Shown: one piece after another, positions 10,629 through 20,315 of the stretch | Numbering within the stretch: the stretch's first letter is position 1 | Layout of the letters: the number at the start of each line of letters is the position of its first letter | Assembly: GCA_024695415.1 (NCBI GenBank) | Contig: JAILIE010000065.1 | Coordinates: 62,001 to 126,000, forward strand | From: Clostridiales bacterium | Lineage (GTDB): Bacteria > Bacillota > Clostridia > Christensenellales > Aristaeellaceae | Length of the DNA stretch: 64,000 nucleotides | Direction: 5' to 3' | Position numbers and translations under genes: made by a program | Notes under the pieces: model-generated | Databases searched by the model: none | What the model was told of the DNA's origin: nothing | The model's input: the letters and a program-made list of their open reading frames with translations, nothing else

Positions 10629-11863
10629 GGGATGACCACTCCTTTCAGATCGCGGCCGTTCGCGCCGGCCAGAATGCCGGAGGAAAACGCGAACAGCAGG
10701 TTGAACCCGCCGCAGTCCCCGTCGACGTCCAGCACCTCGCCGGACGCATACAGGCCGGGAACCAGGAGGGATTCCATCGTGGACGGACAAAACTCGCGGC
10801 AGTCGGCGCCGCCGGCGGTCACCTGGGCGGCATCCAGGCCGCGGGTGCCGGTGACGTTCAGGCGGTAGCGCCGGAGGACGGAAGCGACGGAGGACAGCGC
10901 GCGGTCGTCCAGGTCGCTCAGGCGCTCCCCCCGAAGCGGAATACCGGCCTGTTTCAGGACAGCGTAGGAAAGCTTCGGCAGGAGGATGCCGTTCAGCAGC
11001 GCCTCCGGGGAGGCGTCGCCGAACCGTTCCCGGCGGGCATGAAGTTCACGCGAGAGCGCTTCCTCCTCCGGGAAAAAGCGGGAGATGAGGTCCAGCTCCA
11101 GCACGCAGGGGCCCTCCGGCAGGAAGCGGGCGCACTGCATAACGCAGATGCCGCTGACCCCGTAATCCGTAAACAGGACCTCGCCCTGCTCCCGGTGGAT
11201 CGGGCGGCCGGACGGATCCGCCAGCGTGACCGCGCAGCGGACGCGGATACCGGACAGGCCGGAAACACTTTTCCGATCCGTCGTCAGCGGACACAGGGCG
11301 GGACGCGGATCGATGATTCGATGGCCGAAGGAACGCAAAATATCGTAGCCGGATTCCGTGCCGCCCAGCCGCGGCGAAGCGGGCCCGCCGCAGGCCACGA
11401 GGACGCGGGCGGTATGGCATTTTTCCCCGTCCCGGACCAGGGTAAAACCATCCGGAACCCGGGATACCCGGCGGATCTCCGCATTCGGGAAGAACCCGGC
11501 AGAAACGGATTTCAGGCCGTTTTTCAGCGCGTCGGCGACGGTGGAGGACTGCCCTGTGGCGGGATAAACGCGATCATCCTCCTCCGGTACCAGGAGAACG
11601 CCCAGGGAATCCATCAGGCCGCGGACGGTGTCGCATCCGGCATGACTGAGGACGGAGGAAGCAAAGGCCGCATCCCCGAAATAACGGGGATTGCCGGTAT
11701 TCATCAGGTTGCAGCGACCGTTTCCGGAAGCGAGGAGCTTGCGGCAAGGGCGCGGCGCGGACTCGAATACAGCGACACGATCACCGAGGCGGCCCGCGGC
11801 AATCGCGGCGGCCATTCCGGACGCGCCGCCGCCGATGACGGCCAGATCCACCCTGCGCTCCAC
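10625..11863 (-). CDS. NAD(P)/FAD-dependent oxidoreductase, HI0933/BaiN-like flavoprotein
   Basis: VDLAVIGGGASGMAAAIAAGRLG, KLLASGNGRCNLMN, GEVLDVDGDCGGFNLLFAFSSGILAG. Confidence 0.92.
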   Translation of the reverse strand: MERRVDLAVIGGGASGMAAAIAAGRLGDRVAVFESAPRPCRKLLASGNGRCNLMNTGNPRYFGDAAFASSVLSHAGCDTVRGLMDSLGVLLVPEEDDRVYPATGQSSTVADALKNGLKSVSAGFFPNAEIRRVSRVPDGFTLVRDGEKCHTARVLVACGGPASPRLGGTESGYDILRSFGHRIIDPRPALCPLTTDRKSVSGLSGIRVRCAVTLADPSGRPIHREQGEVLFTDYGVSGICVMQCARFLPEGPCVLELDLISRFFPEEEALSRELHARRERFGDASPEALLNGILLPKLSYAVLKQAGIPLRGERLSDLDDRALSSVASVLRRYRLNVTGTRGLDAAQVTAGGADCREFCPSTMESLLVPGLYASGEVLDVDGDCGGFNLLFAFSSGILAGANGRDLKGVVIP

Positions 11864-11887
11864 CGGCGGTTCACTCCCTTCGAATAA

Positions 11888-12655
11888 TCAGACCGTGTTC
11901 TGTTTTATATGATAAATGGACTTCAGTTCATTTGTCAAGGTCTGATCCGGATTATACACGATCAGGGGCGGAAGGGGCTGCAGCGTGGGCCGGGCATCCT
12001 TCACCGCCTCGATCAGCACCAGGTTCGCGGGCTTGTCCGCGTGCGGATAGACCAGGCGGAACCGCTTGGGTTCCAGGTGGCAGTCCGTGAGCAGCTTCAT
12101 GACCTCCAGCATCTGCGGCGCGGGGAAAACCAGGGAAAGCTTCCCTTTTCCCCGGAGAATCCGGAAGGCGGCGGTAAACATCCTGCCCAGTGCGCCGCTG
12201 TCCAGGTTCCGGGCGGCCGCGCGGTCCGGGAACGGGCTGGAAAGCGATTTTCCGGGCAGCCCGTAGGGCGGATTGCAGATCACGCAGTCCGTTCCGCCCG
12301 GCGGAAGGAAACGGTCCGCCTCCCCGGCGTCAGCGTGAATGATCCGGACCCGGTCCTCCAGGCCGTTCATCCGCATCGTCCGCTCCGCCATCCCGCAGTA
12401 TTCCTCCTGGATTTCAACGGCGTCAAAATGGTCCCCTTTGTTCCGGCCGACCAGCAGAAGCGGAAGGATCCCGGTTCCCGTACCGAAGTCTGCGACTCGG
12501 TCCGTGGACCGGACGGTGGCGAAGTCCGCCAGCAGCACGCTGTCCATGCCGAAGCGGAAACCGTTCTTCTTCTGCAGCAGTTTCAGTCCGCCCAGCTGCA
12601 GATCCTCCAGGGTTTCATCCGGCCTTTGCAGGTTCGTTTCCATCACTGTTTCCAT
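11888..12655 (-). CDS. tRNA1(Val) adenine N6-methyltransferase-like (TrmN6/YfiC family)
   Basis: FRFGMDSVLLADFA, VADFGTGTGILPLLL, CNPPYG (NPPY) motif. Confidence 0.88.
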   Translation of the reverse strand: METVMETNLQRPDETLEDLQLGGLKLLQKKNGFRFGMDSVLLADFATVRSTDRVADFGTGTGILPLLLVGRNKGDHFDAVEIQEEYCGMAERTMRMNGLEDRVRIIHADAGEADRFLPPGGTDCVICNPPYGLPGKSLSSPFPDRAAARNLDSGALGRMFTAAFRILRGKGKLSLVFPAPQMLEVMKLLTDCHLEPKRFRLVYPHADKPANLVLIEAVKDARPTLQPLPPLIVYNPDQTLTNELKSIYHIKQNTV

Positions 12656-12671
12656 CCATATCCTCCGGGCT

Positions 12672-12705
12672 GAAAAAGAAGGATGCGCTGAAGAAGCACA
12701 TCCCT
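12672..12705 (-). terminator. Intrinsic terminator after glgA
   Basis: Minus strand GGATGTGCTTCTTCAGCGCATCC followed by TTCTTTTT. Confidence 0.65.
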
Positions 12706-12724
12706 CCTGATTCCGTTTGCGTGA

Positions 12725-14227
12725 TTATTCACCGATTTCCACGACGACCGGGTTTTCCTCCTCCGGTTCGGGCTCTTTCTTCGCCGGCTTTTCCGTGAAC
12801 AGGGACTCGTAAAGTTTGACATACTCACAGGCGGAATGAGCCCAGCTGTAATCGCCGGTCATGCCGCGGGTCTGGAGCTTCTTCCAGACGTCCGTTTTGT
12901 TGCTGAAATAGTCGATGGCGCGTTCGATGGTATGCAGCATGTCGTGCGCGTTGTAATTAAAGAAGGTGAAGCCGTTTCCGTCCCCGGTGAACTCGTTGTA
13001 GCTCAGCACGGTATCCCGGAGCCCGCCGGTTTCCCGGACGATCGGAACGGTGCCGTATCGCATGGCGATCATCTGGCTCAGGCCGCAGGGCTCAAACTGG
13101 CTCGGCATGAGGAACATGTCGGCGCCGGCGTAGATCTTGTGGGCCAGGGTATGGTCCATGGTGAAACGGGCGGCGACGCGGCCGCGGTACTCCCCTTCCG
13201 CCCAGCTGAACAGGTTGAAATACCGGCCTTCGCCCATTCCCAGGACTACCAGCTGGACGTCCTGGCGCATGATATCCGCGATGACGTAATCCACCAGGTC
13301 CAGGCCCTTCTGGTTGCTCAGGCGTCCGACCATTCCGATGACCGGGACGGAGGGATCCGGATTCAGGCCGAGTTCCTTCTGGAGGTCCGCCTTGCAGGCG
13401 GCCTTGCCTTCCAGGTGGTCCGCGTCAAAGGAAGCGGCGATTTTCGGGTCGGTCGCCGGATTGTACTCGTCCATATCGATGCCGTTCAGCACGCCGAAAA
13501 GGTCGTTCCGGCGGGCCCGGAGAAGCCCGTCGAGGCGCTCGCCGTAGTAGGCGGTCTGGATTTCCTCGGAATAGGAGGGGCTGACGGTGGTGATGCAGTC
13601 GGCGTAAACCAGCGCCGCTTTCATGAAATTGGCGCAGCCGAAGCATTCCAGCTTGTCATCGGTCCAGAGGCTGTCGCCCAGGCCGAGGACGTCCTGCACC
13701 TCCCGGATGCCGAAAATGCCCTGGTACTGCAGGTTATGGATGGTGAAGATGGTCTTGATATTGGCATAGAACGGAAGATGCGCGTACTGGATTTTCAGGA
13801 GCGCGGGCACCATACCGCTCTGCCAGTCATGGGCATGGATCACGTCCGGCTGGAAATCGATCAGCGGAAGCATATTCAGGATTCCGCGGCAGAAGAAGCC
13901 GAAGCGTTCATATTCGTCCCCTCCCATACCATAGATGTACGGGCGGCCGAAATAGAACTTGTTGTCCATGAAATACCAGGTGACGCCGTCTTTTTCGATC
14001 TTCTCGATGCCGCAGTACTGCCTGCGCCAGCCGAGCTGCACCTCAAAATCGCACACATGGGACATCTGCGCGGTATATTCATGCCCGATGGTGCTGAAGT
14101 ACGGAATGATCACCCGTACGTCATGCCCCTGCTTCGCGAGAACGGGTGCGAGCGCGCCGACCACATCAGCCAGTCCGCCTGTTTTGACAAATGGAACAGA
14201 CTCACTGGCGGCAAAAAGAATTTTCAC
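12725..14227 (-). CDS. glgA: Glycogen synthase
   Basis: MKILFAASESVPFVKTGGLADVVGALAP, GRLSNQKGLDLV, PSQFEPCGLSQMIAMRYGTVPIVRETGGL. Confidence 0.97.
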   Translation of the reverse strand: MKILFAASESVPFVKTGGLADVVGALAPVLAKQGHDVRVIIPYFSTIGHEYTAQMSHVCDFEVQLGWRRQYCGIEKIEKDGVTWYFMDNKFYFGRPYIYGMGGDEYERFGFFCRGILNMLPLIDFQPDVIHAHDWQSGMVPALLKIQYAHLPFYANIKTIFTIHNLQYQGIFGIREVQDVLGLGDSLWTDDKLECFGCANFMKAALVYADCITTVSPSYSEEIQTAYYGERLDGLLRARRNDLFGVLNGIDMDEYNPATDPKIAASFDADHLEGKAACKADLQKELGLNPDPSVPVIGMVGRLSNQKGLDLVDYVIADIMRQDVQLVVLGMGEGRYFNLFSWAEGEYRGRVAARFTMDHTLAHKIYAGADMFLMPSQFEPCGLSQMIAMRYGTVPIVRETGGLRDTVLSYNEFTGDGNGFTFFNYNAHDMLHTIERAIDYFSNKTDVWKKLQTRGMTGDYSWAHSACEYVKLYESLFTEKPAKKEPEPEEENPVVVEIGE

Positions 14228-14239
14228 GTCGAATCCCCC

Positions 14240-15370
14240 TTAAATGATCACGTCTTTTCCGATGACGATCGGATAGGCTTCCGGTCCGATCAGCCGGGCG
14301 TTCCGCTTGATAATCGCCTGTTTGTCGAGGATACAGTTTTCGATATAGGCGCCTTCATGCACCTGGCCGTCCTGCATGATGATACAGTTTTTGACAAAGG
14401 CGCCGGCGGCGATCTTCACACCGCGGAAGAGGACGCTGTTCTCGACCCTGCCCTCCACCTGGCAGCCGTCGGCCACCAGGGAATTGACGACGGTCGCGCT
14501 GTCGCCGTAGTACGCGGGCATCTCGTCGCGGACTTTGGTGTATACCGGCATGTCGTCCCGGAACAGGCCCTTGCGGAGCTTCGAATCCAGGACTTCCATG
14601 TTGAAGCGGAAGAAGCTCTGGACGGAATCGATCTGCCAGGCCTTTCCCTTGTATTCATAGGCGTTGACCTTGGCGGTCTTGTTCCGGATCATCTGCAGCA
14701 GGATGTCGCGGTCCAGGGAGTGCAGGCCGTGGGAAACGGCTTTGTCGACCAGGTCGCGGAGCAGCTCCCGCTTGATAACCAGGACCTGCATATAGCAGTT
14801 CGGGCAGGTCGGATGGGTGGGCTCTACTTCCATATCGGTCACGTCCCCGTTTTCGGCGACGGAGATATAGGTGCCGTACTCATCCCGGCGCATGGAGGGA
14901 TCCGGCGTGTAGAGCAGGGTGATGTCAGCGCCGGTATCCTTGTAGAAGCGGACCAGCTCGTCGATCTTCGCGTTGTAGATGATTCCGCTGTTGCTGAGCA
15001 CGAGGGTTTCCTGCTTGCTGCGGATCAGGAAATTGCTGTTGGAACGGAGCGCGTCGAGCAGACCAGGATACAGTCCGACGTTCTCACGGGTCAGGAAGGG
15101 CGGCAGGATATGCAGTCCGTCATGCTTGCCGTGGAGGTCCCATTCCTTGCCGGATCCGAGGTGGTCCATCAGGCTGTGGTAGTTTTTCTGCGTAATCACG
15201 CCGATATTCTTGATCCCGCTGTTCACGAGGCTGGAAACCAGGAAGTCAATCACGCGGTACCGTCCGGCGACGGGCATGGCCGCGATCGCGCGGGTAATCG
15301 TCAGCTCACGAAGCCTGGCGTCATTTTCACCTGTATAGATTAAACCCATTACGTCTTTCATTTGATTCAT
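14240..15370 (-). CDS. glgD: Glucose-1-phosphate adenylyltransferase subunit GlgD
   Basis: MGLIYTGENDARLRELTITRAIAAMPVAGRYRVIDF, adjacent to glgC; left-handed beta-helix C-terminus. Confidence 0.94.
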   Translation of the reverse strand: MNQMKDVMGLIYTGENDARLRELTITRAIAAMPVAGRYRVIDFLVSSLVNSGIKNIGVITQKNYHSLMDHLGSGKEWDLHGKHDGLHILPPFLTRENVGLYPGLLDALRSNSNFLIRSKQETLVLSNSGIIYNAKIDELVRFYKDTGADITLLYTPDPSMRRDEYGTYISVAENGDVTDMEVEPTHPTCPNCYMQVLVIKRELLRDLVDKAVSHGLHSLDRDILLQMIRNKTAKVNAYEYKGKAWQIDSVQSFFRFNMEVLDSKLRKGLFRDDMPVYTKVRDEMPAYYGDSATVVNSLVADGCQVEGRVENSVLFRGVKIAAGAFVKNCIIMQDGQVHEGAYIENCILDKQAIIKRNARLIGPEAYPIVIGKDVII

Positions 15371-15387
15371 TCCTTTCTTGCTCTCTG

Positions 15388-16572
15388 TCAGAAGGTATAG
15401 GCTTCGTCCACCTGCTGTCCGGCGGGAACGCTGACCCCGGCCGGAACGGTGACGCCCTGGCCGATGACAGCGATATTTCCTTCTTCCTCACCGATGATCG
15501 CGCCGGCCCCGACGGTCGCGTTCTCCGCGACGATGGAACGGCGGACCACGGCGCCGCGCCGGATCACGCTGCCGGGCATAATGACGCTGGATTCCACGTT
15601 GGCCCCTTCTTCAATAATAACGCCCGCGAAAAGGATGGAATGGTTGACGTTGCCGTAGACTTCGCAGCCTTCGGTGATCAGGGTGTCAGCCACCGTCGCG
15701 CCCTTGGCGATATAGTGCGGGGGCATTCCGGGGTTCTTGGCGAAAATGCGCCATTTCTTGTCGTGCATGTCGATCGGCATCGGGTTCTCGAGCAGGTCCA
15801 TATTCGCCTCCCAGAGGCTTTCGATGGTCCCGACGTCCTTCCAGTAGCCGTTGAAATCGTACGCGACCAGGACCTGCTTGTCCCGGAGCATGTTCGGAAT
15901 GATGTTCTTTCCGAAGTCGTTGGAGCTGGATTTGTCCGCTTCGTCCTCGGTCAGGTATTTGTAGAGCTTTTCCCAGGTGAAGATGTAGACGCCCATGGAG
16001 GCCTTGTTGCTCTTCGGCTTCTTGGGCTTTTCCTCGAACTCGATGATGCGGTCCTCGGAATCGGTGTTCATGATGCCGAAACGGGAAGCCTCGTCCCAGG
16101 GAACCTCCCGCACCGCGATGGTCGCGTCCGCGCCGTGCCGGATATGGAAATTGAGCATAGCGTTATAGTCCATCTTGTAGATGTGGTCGCCGCTGAGGAT
16201 CAGCACGTAATCCGGATTGTACTGCTGGATAAAGGCGATGTTCTGGTAAATGGCGTTGGCCGTGCCGCGGTACCATTCGCCGCTCTTCCCCTTCTGGTAG
16301 GGCGGAAGGACGAAGACGCCGCCGTTGGAGATATCCAGGTCCCACGGGGCGCCGGAGCCGATGTACGCGTTCAGTTCCAGCGGCTGGTACTGGGTCAGCA
16401 CGCCGACCGTATCGATTCCGCTGTTGGTGCAGTTGCTGAGTGGAAAGTCGATGATGCGGTATTTGCCGCCGTAGGGCACAGCGGGCTTGGCCACATTCTT
16501 GGTCAGAATTCCCAGGCGGCTTCCCTGGCCGCCCGCAAGCAGCATCGCAACACAAGTTTTCTTCCTTAACAC
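15388..16572 (-). CDS. glgC: Glucose-1-phosphate adenylyltransferase
   Basis: [51 protein letters not shown]. Confidence 0.97.
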   Translation of the reverse strand: MLRKKTCVAMLLAGGQGSRLGILTKNVAKPAVPYGGKYRIIDFPLSNCTNSGIDTVGVLTQYQPLELNAYIGSGAPWDLDISNGGVFVLPPYQKGKSGEWYRGTANAIYQNIAFIQQYNPDYVLILSGDHIYKMDYNAMLNFHIRHGADATIAVREVPWDEASRFGIMNTDSEDRIIEFEEKPKKPKSNKASMGVYIFTWEKLYKYLTEDEADKSSSNDFGKNIIPNMLRDKQVLVAYDFNGYWKDVGTIESLWEANMDLLENPMPIDMHDKKWRIFAKNPGMPPHYIAKGATVADTLITEGCEVYGNVNHSILFAGVIIEEGANVESSVIMPGSVIRRGAVVRRSIVAENATVGAGAIIGEEEGNIAVIGQGVTVPAGVSVPAGQQVDEAYTF

Positions 16573-16652
16573 AGAACGACACTCTCCTTCATCAAATATG
16601 CGTCATGCAGTAAACATGAAATGCACGTCACAAATTGTTTTTTTCTGCCCAT

Positions 16653-16682
16653 ATATTACCTTTTTTTGCCTTGTTTCGTCAA
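16653..16682 (-). promoter_or_regulatory. Putative promoter of glgCDA operon
   Basis: Minus strand TTGACG - 18 bp - TAATAT. Confidence 0.55.
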
Positions 16683-16842
16683 GAGCAAAAAAGCGGAGGG
16701 AAAGCCGCCGCCGTTTAAGGGGAATGGTATTTCCGCGCGGCGCAGGTTATGGTATAATGGTCCGCGGGCCGGCGTCCGCCGGGCGGGCGGAACGTTCCGG
16801 AACTTTTTTCATGATTTTTGACTGTACGGGGGAAGAAGAACC

Positions 16843-17397
16843 TTGCTGTTTTCGTTGAATACTGTGGAAGGCGGGATTCGGGAGGACTCCGCCTCCTCCG
16901 CCGCGGAAGAACCGCTTTCGTTTGACCGGCTGTATGAGCTTTACGCGACGGACGTGCTCCGTGTCGCGTATTACTATCTCGGCGACCGGCAGCGGGCGGA
17001 GGACGTGACGCAGGACGTATTCGTCAAGCTGATCGTGACGAAGCCCGCGCTGGTTCCCGGGAAGGAAAAGGCCTGGCTTCTGAAGGTGGCGCTGAACCGC
17101 TGCCGGGACCTCTGGCGCGGCGCGTGGTTCCGGAAGGTGGTCCTGGGCCATCCCGCCTTCGAGCTGTTTCCCGCCGAGGACGAGGTCGGCCGGATAGCCG
17201 ACAGCGCGGCCCTCGCCGAAGCGGTGAACCAGCTGCCGCAGGAGTTCAAGGAAGTGGTCCTGCTGCATTATTACCAGGGCTACGGCGTGACCGAGATCGC
17301 GGAGATGCTGGAGATTGCCGAGGGTACGGTTTCATCCAGGCTGAGCCGCGCGAGGAGCCGGCTGCAGAAAACAATGAAAGGAGACAATCCGGAATGA
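16843..17397 (+). CDS. RNA polymerase sigma-70 family (ECF-like) sigma factor
   Basis: FDRLYELYATDVLRVAYYYLGDRQRAEDVTQDVFVKLI (region 2) and LPQEFKEVVLLHYYQGYGVTEIAEMLEIAEGTVSSRLSRARSRLQ (region 4). TTG start. Confidence 0.92.
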   Translation: MLFSLNTVEGGIREDSASSAAEEPLSFDRLYELYATDVLRVAYYYLGDRQRAEDVTQDVFVKLIVTKPALVPGKEKAWLLKVALNRCRDLWRGAWFRKVVLGHPAFELFPAEDEVGRIADSAALAEAVNQLPQEFKEVVLLHYYQGYGVTEIAEMLEIAEGTVSSRLSRARSRLQKTMKGDNPE

Positions 17398-17813
17398 AAA
17401 AGATCGAACAGCTTCCCGAAGCGACCGAGCAGGCGCTTTTCAGCCTTCGGGCGGATGACGCGCTGAAGCACCGGATTTTTGAGCAGGCCGCCGCCTCCGG
17501 CACCACCGGCAGGAAAAGCGGGTTTTTCCGTCCCGCGGTATGCCTCAGTCTCCTTTCCGCGGCAATGATCGCCGTGTTCGTCCTCCTCTCCGGCCTGGGC
17601 GGCACCGGCACGACGGTGGACAACGATATCCATACGATCTCCGCCGGTTCCTACCGCAGCGTTTCCCCCGTTCACCTGGGGGACCTGGTGGACGGCGCGG
17701 AAGAGGCAGCTGTGGAAGAAACTGCCGAAGAGGCGGAAGAAGACGAAAATGAAACCGCCGGCCCTGAAGAGGAACCAGCGGAAGAGGAAGCGGAGGGCGA
17801 AAACGCGGATTAA
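17394..17813 (+). CDS. Small single-pass membrane protein, putative anti-sigma factor
   Basis: ATGA overlap with the ECF gene; 139 aa with one TM segment (FRPAVCLSLLSAAMIAVFVLLSGLG) and a very acidic C-terminus. Confidence 0.65.
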   Translation: MKKIEQLPEATEQALFSLRADDALKHRIFEQAAASGTTGRKSGFFRPAVCLSLLSAAMIAVFVLLSGLGGTGTTVDNDIHTISAGSYRSVSPVHLGDLVDGAEEAAVEETAEEAEEDENETAGPEEEPAEEEAEGENAD

Positions 17814-18526
17814 TCCCGGACGTTGGTTTCCTCCAGGTATTTTTCCAGCTTTCTTTTCACCCGCTGCAGCGCGTTGTCAATGGATTTTACATGCCGGCCG
17901 AGGGATTCGGCGATTTCCTGGTAGCTCTTTCCATCCAGATAGGCATTCAGCACGTCCTGTTCGAGTCCGGACAGGACTTCGTTGATTTTGCTGTGAATGC
18001 TGCCCAGGTTTTCCCGGTGGATAATCATCTCCTCCGGGTCGGAGGCCCGGCCCTCGATGATCACGTCCAGCAGCGTCCGGTCGCTCTCCTCGTCATAGAG
18101 CGGCTTGTTCAGGGAAACATAGCTGTTCAGGGGAATATGCTTCTGGCGGGTGGCGGTTTTGATGGCGGTGATGATCTGGCGCGTGATGCACAGCTCGGCA
18201 AAAGCCCGGAAAGAGCTGAGCTTTTCCGGCCTGAAATCACGGATCGCCTTATACAGGCCGATCATTCCCTCCTGAACGATATCCTCGTGGTCCGCGCCGA
18301 TCAGGAAATAGCTCCTGGCCTTGGAGCGGACAAAATTCTTGTATTTGTTCAGGAGGTATTCCTCGGCTTCCTGGTCGCCCTGGTGACACAGTTCCACGAT
18401 TTCCTCGTCCGGCATGTCCGCGAAACGCAGCCGGAGGGACTGCATCATTTTGTCCTCATGCTCCGCCTCCGGCGGCATGGAGGGCTGATTCTCCACGGGG
18501 ATGGGCTGATCTTCCTGTCTCTTCAT
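17810..18526 (-). CDS. sigH: RNA polymerase sigma-H factor (SigH/Spo0H-like)
   Basis: DEEIVELCHQGDQEAEEYLLNKYKNFVRSKARSYFLIGADHEDIVQEGMIGLYKAIRDF; located by rlmB as in other Firmicutes. Confidence 0.93.
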   Translation of the reverse strand: MKRQEDQPIPVENQPSMPPEAEHEDKMMQSLRLRFADMPDEEIVELCHQGDQEAEEYLLNKYKNFVRSKARSYFLIGADHEDIVQEGMIGLYKAIRDFRPEKLSSFRAFAELCITRQIITAIKTATRQKHIPLNSYVSLNKPLYDEESDRTLLDVIIEGRASDPEEMIIHRENLGSIHSKINEVLSGLEQDVLNAYLDGKSYQEIAESLGRHVKSIDNALQRVKRKLEKYLEETNVRD

Positions 18527-18539
18527 GCATAAACCTGCC

Positions 18540-19565
18540 TTACTGACCGGACGCGCGAGCGCTCATGACCCGGTACATCATAATTCCGGCGGCCACGGAA
18601 GCGTTCAGGCTGTCGATGTGGCCCTTCATCGGAAGGGAAACGGCCCGGTCGCATTTTTCCTCTGTCAGGCGGCTGATCCCCTCGCCTTCCGCGCCGATGA
18701 CCAGCGCGACGCCGCCCCGGAAATCCGTGGCCAGGTAGTCCTCCCCGTTCATGGTGACGGCATAGACCCAGATATTCCTGGCCTGGAGCATTTCGATGGT
18801 CCGGTTCAGGTTGGTGACCCGCGCGACCTTCATGTATTCCACCGCGCCGGCGGAAGCCTTGACCGCGGACGGCGTCAGTCCGACGCTCCGGTGAAGCGGA
18901 ACGATGACGCCGTGGGCTCCGCAACATTCCGCGGAACGGATGATCGCGCCGAGGTTGTGCGGATCGGTAACGCCGTCGAGGATGATGATAAAGGGATCTT
19001 CGTTCCTGTCTTCCGCGGTCCGGAGGATATCCTCCACCGTGGAATAGCTGAAGGCGGACGCGAAGGCGATCAGGCCCTGGTGCCGGGGCGCGATTTCGTC
19101 CAGGCGCTCCTTGTCCACCACCTGGACGAGGACTTTCTGTTCCTTCGCTTTCTGGACGATCTCCATCGCAGAGCCGGAAAGCTCGCCCCGCTGGACCATC
19201 AGCTTCTCCAGGTCACGGCCGTTTTTCAGCGCCTCCCGGATGGGATTCCGTCCCGTCAGGATATAGGACTCTGTTCCGGAAGCGGCTGCTTCCGGAGCCG
19301 GAGCACGCTCCGGACGGTATTCAAAATCCTGGTAGGAGGCGGGAGCGCTTTCCCGTACGCCGCGGAATGAGCGGTCGGCGGAAGGCTTCGGGGCGGGAGC
19401 GCCGCTGCGGCGGGTGTCCGTCCGCCGGGTGTCCGTCCGGCGGTTATCCCGCCCGGAATGGCTGTCCGCGCCGCGGAAATCATTTTTCCTGCCGTCGTAC
19501 CGGCCGCCTTTCCCGGTGCTCCTGTCGCTGCGCCCCTTTGAGCGTGAATCCTGCTGGTAAGCCAT
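18540..19565 (-). CDS. rlmB: 23S rRNA (guanosine-2'-O-)-methyltransferase RlmB (TrmH/SpoU family) with long R/G-rich N-terminal extension
   Basis: ILTGRNPIREALKNGRDLEKLMVQRG, DGVTDPHNLGAIIRSAECCGAHGVI, VIGAEGEGISRL. Confidence 0.93.
   Translation of the reverse strand: MAYQQDSRSKGRSDRSTGKGGRYDGRKNDFRGADSHSGRDNRRTDTRRTDTRRSGAPAPKPSADRSFRGVRESAPASYQDFEYRPERAPAPEAAASGTESYILTGRNPIREALKNGRDLEKLMVQRGELSGSAMEIVQKAKEQKVLVQVVDKERLDEIAPRHQGLIAFASAFSYSTVEDILRTAEDRNEDPFIIILDGVTDPHNLGAIIRSAECCGAHGVIVPLHRSVGLTPSAVKASAGAVEYMKVARVTNLNRTIEMLQARNIWVYAVTMNGEDYLATDFRGGVALVIGAEGEGISRLTEEKCDRAVSLPMKGHIDSLNASVAAGIMMYRVMSARASGQ
19411..19440. repeat. Two tandem 15-bp units in rlmB encoding duplicated RTDTR
   Basis: cgggtgtccgtccgc cgggtgtccgtccgg. 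Confidence 0.85.
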
Positions 19566-20315
19566 TTATTTCTCCTCCGTCATTTGCTCGATCAGTTCCC
19601 TGCGCTCCCGGCGCTTCTGCTCCAGGAGACCGCAGCTTTTCTCCCCTTCGGGGCATTTGCCGCGAAGGCAGGCGGGACCCGCGTCCGCGAAAAGGTCCGG
19701 CGCCACGGAAAGGCACAGCCGGTGTATCTGCTCCGCCATGGCGCGTATTTCCCACTGGGCCCGGCTGCACATCCGCAGGGAGAAAAAGTGGCGGAGCTCC
19801 CGGACGTTCATGGTCATCAGGATGCGCGTTTCACAGGCGTTCGGAAGGACGAAACGGGCGTCCTCGTTACTGCTTTCCCCGGCGGAACCAAGGTCCTTCT
19901 GCCATTCGGTATACCAGCGCTCGATCTGTTCCATCTGGGCGGCGTAGCGTTCCACGGCTTCCGGGCCAAGGGCCTCGATCCGAGGGGGAATGATATACCC
20001 GAATCCTTTTTCATAGGAAACATAGCGCTGGCTCTGGACGGAAAAGCTGGCCAGGCGGTGGCGCGTGAGCTGCGCCAGCAAAACGCGGCTGACCCCCTCG
20101 ATCCCGAAGGTGAAGGACGCGTGCTCGAAAACCGACTCATGGCCCATGCTCATCAGCCGGCTGATAAAGGCGGACTGGTCCGCGGACGAAATCTTCGCCT
20201 CCAGGTCGGCAATGGATGAGCGGGAGTAGCAGAGCTTGGCGCCGAGCGCGACGGTTTCCTCCGGCGACAGCGTGTGCCGGATCAGGACAACCTTCATTTC
20301 TTTTCGTTCAGCCAT
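19566..20315 (-). CDS. thyX: FAD-dependent thymidylate synthase
   Basis: HASFTFGIEGVSRVLLAQLTRHRLASFSVQSQRYVSYEK (RHRxxSxxxxSxR ThyX motif). Confidence 0.95.
   Translation of the reverse strand: MAERKEMKVVLIRHTLSPEETVALGAKLCYSRSSIADLEAKISSADQSAFISRLMSMGHESVFEHASFTFGIEGVSRVLLAQLTRHRLASFSVQSQRYVSYEKGFGYIIPPRIEALGPEAVERYAAQMEQIERWYTEWQKDLGSAGESSNEDARFVLPNACETRILMTMNVRELRHFFSLRMCSRAQWEIRAMAEQIHRLCLSVAPDLFADAGPACLRGKCPEGEKSCGLLEQKRRERRELIEQMTEEK

Noticed and set aside
12836-15343. 835-aa plus-strand ORF opposite glgA/glgD
   Set aside because: Shadow ORF created by codon bias; glgA and glgD are unambiguous on the minus strand.
17810-18526. sigH considered part of the adjacent ECF/anti-sigma module
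   Set aside because: It is convergent with that module and belongs to the conserved mrnC-thyX-rlmB-sigH order.
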